A DNA stretch of 9,514 nt, from contig CALRBL010000013.1 of the NCBI GenBank assembly GCA_943354075.1, positions 1 through 9,514 of the forward strand. The letters run 5' to 3'. Every line of letters begins with the position of its first letter. The stretch's first letter is position 1. The notes under the pieces were generated by a model, which saw only the letters and a program-made list of their open reading frames with translations, was not told the DNA's origin and did not search any database. The stretch is from Candidatus Nomurabacteria bacterium (GTDB lineage: Bacteria; Patescibacteriota; Minisyncoccia; Phycocordibacterales; CALRBL01). Both the position numbers and the translations under genes were made by a program. Positions 5,976-9,514 of the stretch are shown here, one piece after another.

Positions 5976-7133
5976 ATGGAAACCCCGAAAGAAGTCTCGA
6001 AAAAGAAGATTATGTTTGTCATCACCAAATCAAACTGGGGTGGCGCACAACGATATGTATACGATTTAGCAACATCACTCAGTAAAGAAGAGTTCGATGT
6101 AGAGGTAGTAGCGGGAGGTAATGGGATATTAAAAGAGAAACTTGAAGCGGTTGGGGTAGTCGTCACCTCACTTGATTCGATGCAGCGTGATGTTGATATT
6201 AAAAAAGAACTCACAAGCACGAAAGAACTTTTCAAGCTCTTTCGAAAAACAAAGCCAGACATTGTACATCTCAACAGCTCCAAAGCCGGAGGACTCGGCG
6301 CAGTTGCTGCACGACTTGCGGGAGTAAAGGAAATTGTCTTCACCGCGCACGCATGGGCGTTCAATGAAAATCGAGGAACCATGTCAAAAGCATTTATTGC
6401 TTTTCTACATTGGACCACCGTCTTACTTTCACACAGAACCATCGCCGTCTCTGACTCTGTAAAGGAACAAGTTTCCCACATGCCCTTCATGAACGGCCGC
6501 ATCGAAGTGGTTCACCTTGGAATGGATGCCTTCGAACTCAAATCGAGGGAAGAGGCACGCACAGCGCTTGGTATAGATGGGCATCTTAGCGGCGGCCGCG
6601 AAGATGCCCATCTCATCGGCATGATCTCCGAACTTCATCCTGTTAAAGGCGTCCCGTATGCAATAGATGCCATCGCACTTCTACGAGAAGAGTACCCTGA
6701 TTTGAAACTCTGCATCATCGGAGAAGGTCAGCAGCGAGAAATGATCGAGAAGCAGATCGTAAAACGACGACTTGAATCACAAGTTCATCTTGCAGGATTT
6801 GTTGATGACGCCAAAACGTATCTCAAAGCATTCGATATTTTTGTGCTCTCTTCCCTTTCAGAAGCTTTTGGATACACACTGATTGAAGCCGGACTTGCGA
6901 AAGTCCCCGTCATCGCAACATCTGTTGGGGGCATCCCTGAAGTTATCGATGAAGCAGGAATCTTGGTACCTTCCAAAAATGGCAGAGCGATTGCGGATGC
7001 CATAAGGACTCTTCTCACCAATCAAAGCGAAAAGGAACGTCTCGTCGAACTCCTTCATGCGCGAGTACTTGGAACCTTCAATAAGGCGGAAATGATCCGG
7101 AAGACGCTCGACGTGTATCGAAATAAGAGATAA
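5976..7133 (+). CDS. GT4-family glycosyltransferase
   Basis: A cytoplasmic GT-B fold retaining glycosyltransferase that would add a sugar to a lipid-linked glycan. The N-terminal domain opens with KIMFVITKSNWGGAQRYVYDLA (11-32), containing the acceptor-side GGAQ loop, and has DIVHLNSSKAGGLGAVAARL (95-114). The C-terminal nucleotide-sugar domain starts near 212 (LIGMISELHPVKG) and has E296-SEAFGYTLIE-type E-x7-E spacing (Glu296 and Glu304), then PVIATSVGGIPEVI (311-324). At 385 residues the length is normal. The donor and acceptor are unknown. It is divergent from the initiating transferase, which suggests a shared glycan pathway. Residues 200-213, between the two domains, are encoded by a perfect inverted repeat (6575-6613). 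No Shine-Dalgarno is present and the mRNA leader is predicted to be only a few bases. Confidence 0.93.
   Translation: METPKEVSKKKIMFVITKSNWGGAQRYVYDLATSLSKEEFDVEVVAGGNGILKEKLEAVGVVVTSLDSMQRDVDIKKELTSTKELFKLFRKTKPDIVHLNSSKAGGLGAVAARLAGVKEIVFTAHAWAFNENRGTMSKAFIAFLHWTTVLLSHRTIAVSDSVKEQVSHMPFMNGRIEVVHLGMDAFELKSREEARTALGIDGHLSGGREDAHLIGMISELHPVKGVPYAIDAIALLREEYPDLKLCIIGEGQQREMIEKQIVKRRLESQVHLAGFVDDAKTYLKAFDIFVLSSLSEAFGYTLIEAGLAKVPVIATSVGGIPEVIDEAGILVPSKNGRAIADAIRTLLTNQSEKERLVELLHARVLGTFNKAEMIRKTLDVYRNKR
6575..6613. repeat. Perfect inverted repeat within the GT4 gene
   Basis: AGATGGGCATCTT (6575-6587) is exactly matched by AAGATGCCCATCT (6601-6613). The 13-nt loop can itself pair GCGG with CCGC around CGG, giving a hairpin of nearly 18 bp. 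It encodes residues about 200-213 (DGHLSGGREDAHL), in the linker between the two GT-B domains, where related enzymes usually have a shorter stretch. This suggests a small in-frame palindromic insertion or duplication. Confidence 0.85.
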
Positions 7134-7142
7134 ACTATTCGC

Positions 7143-7433
7143 ATGTCTTCAATTGAATTCGAAGAACCTCAATTAACACTACGAACCATCGATATTTCGG
7201 GAGCTGTTACTCACCACACTCCTCTACTTATAAAATACGGGATTGTAAAAGATCTTGCGACAGCAAATATAATCATGTGGGTTGTTGTTTTTGTACTTAT
7301 CACCAGCTCCATCCTCATCTACACCTTCCGTCCTTCTGCAAATAGAGTAAAATACAGAGAGGATTACAGTCCAGAAGAATTGCGGCACATGCTCCCCTAC
7401 ACAGTGGACAACCTCCCCTCAAAATCAAAATGA
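7143..7433 (+). CDS. Small single-pass membrane protein, unknown function
   Basis: I do not recognise this 96-residue protein. It has no cleavable signal peptide. Residues 1-40 are polar and slightly acidic; residues about 42-62 (ANIIMWVVVFVLITSSILIYTF) form one membrane helix. The following RPSANRVKYRE is basic, so the C-terminus should face the cytoplasm and the N-terminus outside. It starts 9 bp after the GT4 stop and its last four bases (ATGA) overlap the prepilin start, so the three genes probably form one transcript. TAAACT (7131-7136) also lies 6 nt before its ATG, a possible internal leaderless promoter. Coupling to the prepilin hints at a role in pilus assembly or its anchoring, but this is only context. 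Confidence 0.7.
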   Translation: MSSIEFEEPQLTLRTIDISGAVTHHTPLLIKYGIVKDLATANIIMWVVVFVLITSSILIYTFRPSANRVKYREDYSPEELRHMLPYTVDNLPSKSK

Positions 7434-7963
7434 AAAAAATAAAAAAAACATCCAAGGGATTTACCATACTTGAACTTATCGTAGTTGCTGCAATTATCAG
7501 TCTCTTAGCCTCAATTATTCTTTCAAGACTCGATCTTTCGAGAGCCAAGGCTCGTGATGCCCAGAAAGTGAGCGAACTCAAATCTCTCCAAAATGCTTTG
7601 GAGCTCTATTACCTCGATGGGACTGGATATCCAGGTAGTGCAAGTACTGATACTGGTTACTATAGCAACAGCCCTTCCGACAACACTATGACAAATATAC
7701 TTCAACCTCTCGTGCAGGCTGGATATCTCTCAGTCATCCCGACACCTCCGAAAGGCACCCCTTCTGGATTGGATATCTATTACTACTATACCAGTGACGC
7801 GAGTGGTCTCCTCCCTTCATGTGAAGGCAAGAGACTTAATCAAGTTCCTTATATAATTTTTTTCGTTACCGAACTACCTTCTAACCTTCCAAAACTTTCA
7901 TATGCAATTGCTAATTCCACAAATCTCACCCCTGTAAACAACGGTTACTGTCTCACTCTTTAG
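7430..7963 (+). CDS. Type IV prepilin-like / pseudopilin protein
   Basis: A secreted filament subunit of the type IV pilin or type II pseudopilin family. The short basic leader ends in K9-G10, followed by F11-TILE15: prepilin peptidase would cut after Gly10 and methylate Phe11, and Glu15 is the +5 Glu that guides assembly. Residues 11-32 are the hydrophobic helix, continuing as an amphipathic helix to about 60 (RAKARDAQKVSELKSLQNALELYYLDG), typical of this class. The globular part has a Tyr-rich stretch (DIYYYYTSD, 115-123) and two cysteines, 131 and 174, that could close a C-terminal disulfide loop as in many pilins. The start overlaps the upstream gene by 4 bp, so translation is likely coupled. 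No peptidase or ATPase genes are in the window. Confidence 0.92.
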   Translation: MKKIKKTSKGFTILELIVVAAIISLLASIILSRLDLSRAKARDAQKVSELKSLQNALELYYLDGTGYPGSASTDTGYYSNSPSDNTMTNILQPLVQAGYLSVIPTPPKGTPSGLDIYYYYTSDASGLLPSCEGKRLNQVPYIIFFVTELPSNLPKLSYAIANSTNLTPVNNGYCLTL

Positions 7964-7977
7964 GTTTCATCAACCTA
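7961..7977. terminator. Small hairpin between convergent genes, possible weak terminator
   Basis: TAGGTT (7961-7966) and AACCTA (7972-7977) form a 6-bp stem around TCATC. It occupies the whole 14-bp gap between the prepilin and rodA, with the prepilin stop codon inside the left arm. There is no proper U tract on either side, so termination is doubtful; it is simply the only structure at this convergent junction. Confidence 0.3.
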
Positions 7978-9105
7978 TCAAGCACCGATAAATTCATTCT
8001 TCATAACATCTTTATGGATGGCTCGTGCGTATTTTCGCATGCTCATGAGAATTCCAAGGGCTGCAAATTCAATAATGAGATGAGACCCTCCGTAACTTAA
8101 AAATGGCACCGTGATTCCGGTCACAGGAAGCACCCCCATGTTCATTCCTACGTTTATAAAAAAATGACTCATAAACAATATCGCCACTCCCGCACCATAC
8201 AGAATTTCAAAATTCCCTGCTCCACGAATAGCGTTTTTGAGAATACGATAAATAATGATTGTAAAAAGAAGGAGAACGAGCATCGAACCAATAAATCCCC
8301 ATTCTTCTGAAAAAGCAGCGAATATAAAGTCGGTCTGATATTCCGGTAAAAAGTGTAGGCGTGACTGTGTACCATAACCGATACCCTTTCCGAATATCTG
8401 ACCGGAACCCACGGTAATAGTGGACTGGTAAGCGTTGTAGCCGCTTCCACGTATATCTGCGAGCGGATTGAGGAAGTTCATCACACGAGCTTTCTGGTAA
8501 TCGGCAAAAGCGAAATTCCACAAACCGGCAAAGGAAACTACTCCGATCACAAATACCGTGATGAGGTGCTTCTTTGAAATACCCGACACTAATACCATGC
8601 CGAGCCATATGAAAAAGATAATCACCGCAGACCCGAAATCGGGTTGCATCAGAATCAAAAAGAAAAGTATGAACGCGTAGAGTCCTGAAACAATAATGTG
8701 GCGGATGTTTGCAATCTCAATATGACGCCTAGAGAAATATTTTGAAAGAAGAAGTATGAGCATTAACTTGGCGGGGTCAGATGGTTGAATGGAAAAGAAA
8801 CCGAGACGGAACCAGCTTTGTGCACCTTTTGAAACTGTACCGACAACGAACAAGAGAAGTAGCACTCCACAGGTGATGGCAAAACCAAGACTAATGATTT
8901 CGGTCTTTTTAAGAAACCGTAGATCAAGTGAACTGAAAAGAAAGAAAACTGCAATAGAAACCACAATCCAGATAAGCTGGCGTGTGAAATAATTGTCTGC
9001 TCCGGTAAAAGAACTCATAGTGATAAGCCCCGCACCTAGAAGAGGTATGGTCGCCCAAAAGAGAATCCAATCGATATGAGAAAAACGCTTGAGCCAGGTG
9101 AACAT
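7978..9105 (-). CDS. rodA: Peptidoglycan glycosyltransferase RodA (SEDS family)
   Basis: An integral membrane SEDS polymerase that links lipid II into peptidoglycan during elongation, normally with a class B PBP and MreBCD. At 375 residues with about ten hydrophobic helices it has RodA's usual size. Key motifs are KGAQSWFRLGFFSIQPSDPAK (93-113), PDFGSA (155-160), LPEYQTDFIFAAFSEEWGFIGS (253-274) and the C-terminal GVLPVTGITVPFLSYGGS (324-341). Asp259 in TDFIF corresponds to the essential Asp of characterised RodA proteins. The QPSE Glu usual in the family is Asp110 here, a conservative change. KGAQ, rather than FtsW-type residues, favours RodA. Its gene follows the VWA gene by 19 bp, and an extended -10 (9112-9120) places a likely leaderless start at the ATG. 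Confidence 0.95.
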   Translation of the reverse strand: MFTWLKRFSHIDWILFWATIPLLGAGLITMSSFTGADNYFTRQLIWIVVSIAVFFLFSSLDLRFLKKTEIISLGFAITCGVLLLLFVVGTVSKGAQSWFRLGFFSIQPSDPAKLMLILLLSKYFSRRHIEIANIRHIIVSGLYAFILFFLILMQPDFGSAVIIFFIWLGMVLVSGISKKHLITVFVIGVVSFAGLWNFAFADYQKARVMNFLNPLADIRGSGYNAYQSTITVGSGQIFGKGIGYGTQSRLHFLPEYQTDFIFAAFSEEWGFIGSMLVLLLFTIIIYRILKNAIRGAGNFEILYGAGVAILFMSHFFINVGMNMGVLPVTGITVPFLSYGGSHLIIEFAALGILMSMRKYARAIHKDVMKNEFIGA

Positions 9106-9111
9106 AGAGAG

Positions 9112-9120
9112 ATAATATCA
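9112..9120 (-). promoter_or_regulatory. Extended -10 promoter of rodA
   Basis: The minus strand reads TGATATTAT, a full extended -10 element whose last base is 6 nt before the rodA ATG. Transcription would start at or next to the ATG, giving a leaderless mRNA. No Shine-Dalgarno sequence exists in the short gap after the VWA gene. No convincing -35 box is seen. Confidence 0.55.
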
Positions 9121-9124
9121 GAAT

Positions 9125-9514
9125 CTAGAAAGGAATGCTGGGGACGATTTCGAGAGCGGTGGGCTTGCGTTCGCACATCTTGGTGCCGATCTCTCGATAG
9201 ATTCCCGCAAGATCAGATGCAGTTGGAGCAAGGAAGAAATCTTCGGGAGCTGAGGCGATATTTTTCAAGAAGTCTTGATTCAAATCCTTACCAAGCCCAA
9301 TCGTAAAGATTTTCGTACCTTTTGCTTTTCCTGCCGCAGCGAGCGCGAGTGCATAACTTTCTGGGTACTTTGAGTTCCCTGCTTTCAAAGGACGAGTTGC
9401 GACACCATCAGTGAGCACCACCATAATCTTTCCTGAGCTCAAACGATGTCTTGAGGATTCAAGTTCTTCGGAAGCTTTCCTGATACCGTCACCGATGTTG
9501 GTATTTTGAGTATT
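9125..9514 (-). CDS. Von Willebrand factor A domain protein, C-terminal part
   Basis: The open frame runs from the window edge to a TAG stop at 9125-9127, giving the last 129 residues; the true start is outside. It begins NTQNTNIGDGIRKASEELES, which contains the TNIGDGI motif supplying the MIDAS threonine, and has KIMVVLTDGVATRP, whose LTDG Asp is a further MIDAS-region residue. KIFTIGLGKDLNQDFLKNIAS and DLAGIYREIGTKMC are the closing strand and helix of a VWA fold. The first DxSxS motif must lie upstream. A short tail with one Cys follows the domain. VWA domains bind partners through a metal ion, often outside the membrane; a surface or Tad-like role is possible but not shown. Confidence 0.88.
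   Translation of the reverse strand, partial: NTQNTNIGDGIRKASEELESSRHRLSSGKIMVVLTDGVATRPLKAGNSKYPESYALALAAAGKAKGTKIFTIGLGKDLNQDFLKNIASAPEDFFLAPTASDLAGIYREIGTKMCERKPTALEIVPSIPF

Noticed and set aside
1..9514. CRISPR arrays, tRNA genes and integrase sites
   Set aside because: No regularly spaced direct repeats, no cloverleaf with a TTCGA arm and no recombinase gene were found by eye.

Overview
The window looks like a chromosomal segment of a Candidatus Patescibacteria (CPR) bacterium, probably Parcubacteria-like. The partial 16S rRNA has CPR-type sequence (for example GTGGCAAACGAGGTAGTAACACG and a divergent ACACCTAC at the 338 probe site). SecD and SecF are short and unfused, and the remaining genes (ORF6N protein, prepilin, surface-polysaccharide enzymes, RodA) are common in such genomes. 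The lineage is inferred from reading the sequence; no tree was built.

Layout. Bases 1-323 are the 5' part of a 16S rRNA gene on the minus strand. Upstream of it (324-600) lies a well-formed rRNA leader: a TTGACT/TATACT promoter, a long GUAA-capped hairpin at the predicted transcript start, a boxA-like element 2 nt later, and two smaller hairpins, the last ending just before the mature 16S 5' end. Next on the same strand come an ORF6N-domain DNA-binding protein (640-1149) and the protein-export genes secF and secD (1232-3495), with a strong terminator palindrome after secF. An SDR-type sugar epimerase/dehydratase (3522-4592) and a polyprenyl-phosphate sugar-phosphate transferase (4605-5945) follow. 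At about 5946-5975 the strand switches through overlapping divergent promoters. A GT4 glycosyltransferase, a small one-helix membrane protein and a type IV prepilin-like protein run on the plus strand (5976-7963). They converge on rodA (7978-9105, minus), which is preceded by the C-terminal end of a von Willebrand factor A protein that runs off the window (9125-9514).

How the genes fit together. Most of the window serves the cell surface. SecDF drives late protein translocation, the phosphoglycosyl transferase starts and the GT4 enzyme extends a lipid-linked glycan, the epimerase probably supplies or modifies a nucleotide sugar, the prepilin belongs to a type IV pilus or pseudopilus, and RodA polymerises peptidoglycan.

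The most unusual signal is a pair of perfect palindromes 268 bp apart (centre to centre). One lies inside the ORF6N gene and encodes its conserved SQIA motif region. The other is the terminator between secF and that gene. They differ only at four positions, two per arm, and the differences are compensating, so both stay perfectly symmetric. Read in the matching frame, the terminator copy spells NLRSQIATSSF, which is the form of the motif I recall as typical of the ORF6N family. A second broad signal is that no gene start shows a Shine-Dalgarno sequence, while six of nine have a TANNNT hexamer 6-7 nt before the start codon, as expected for leaderless transcripts.
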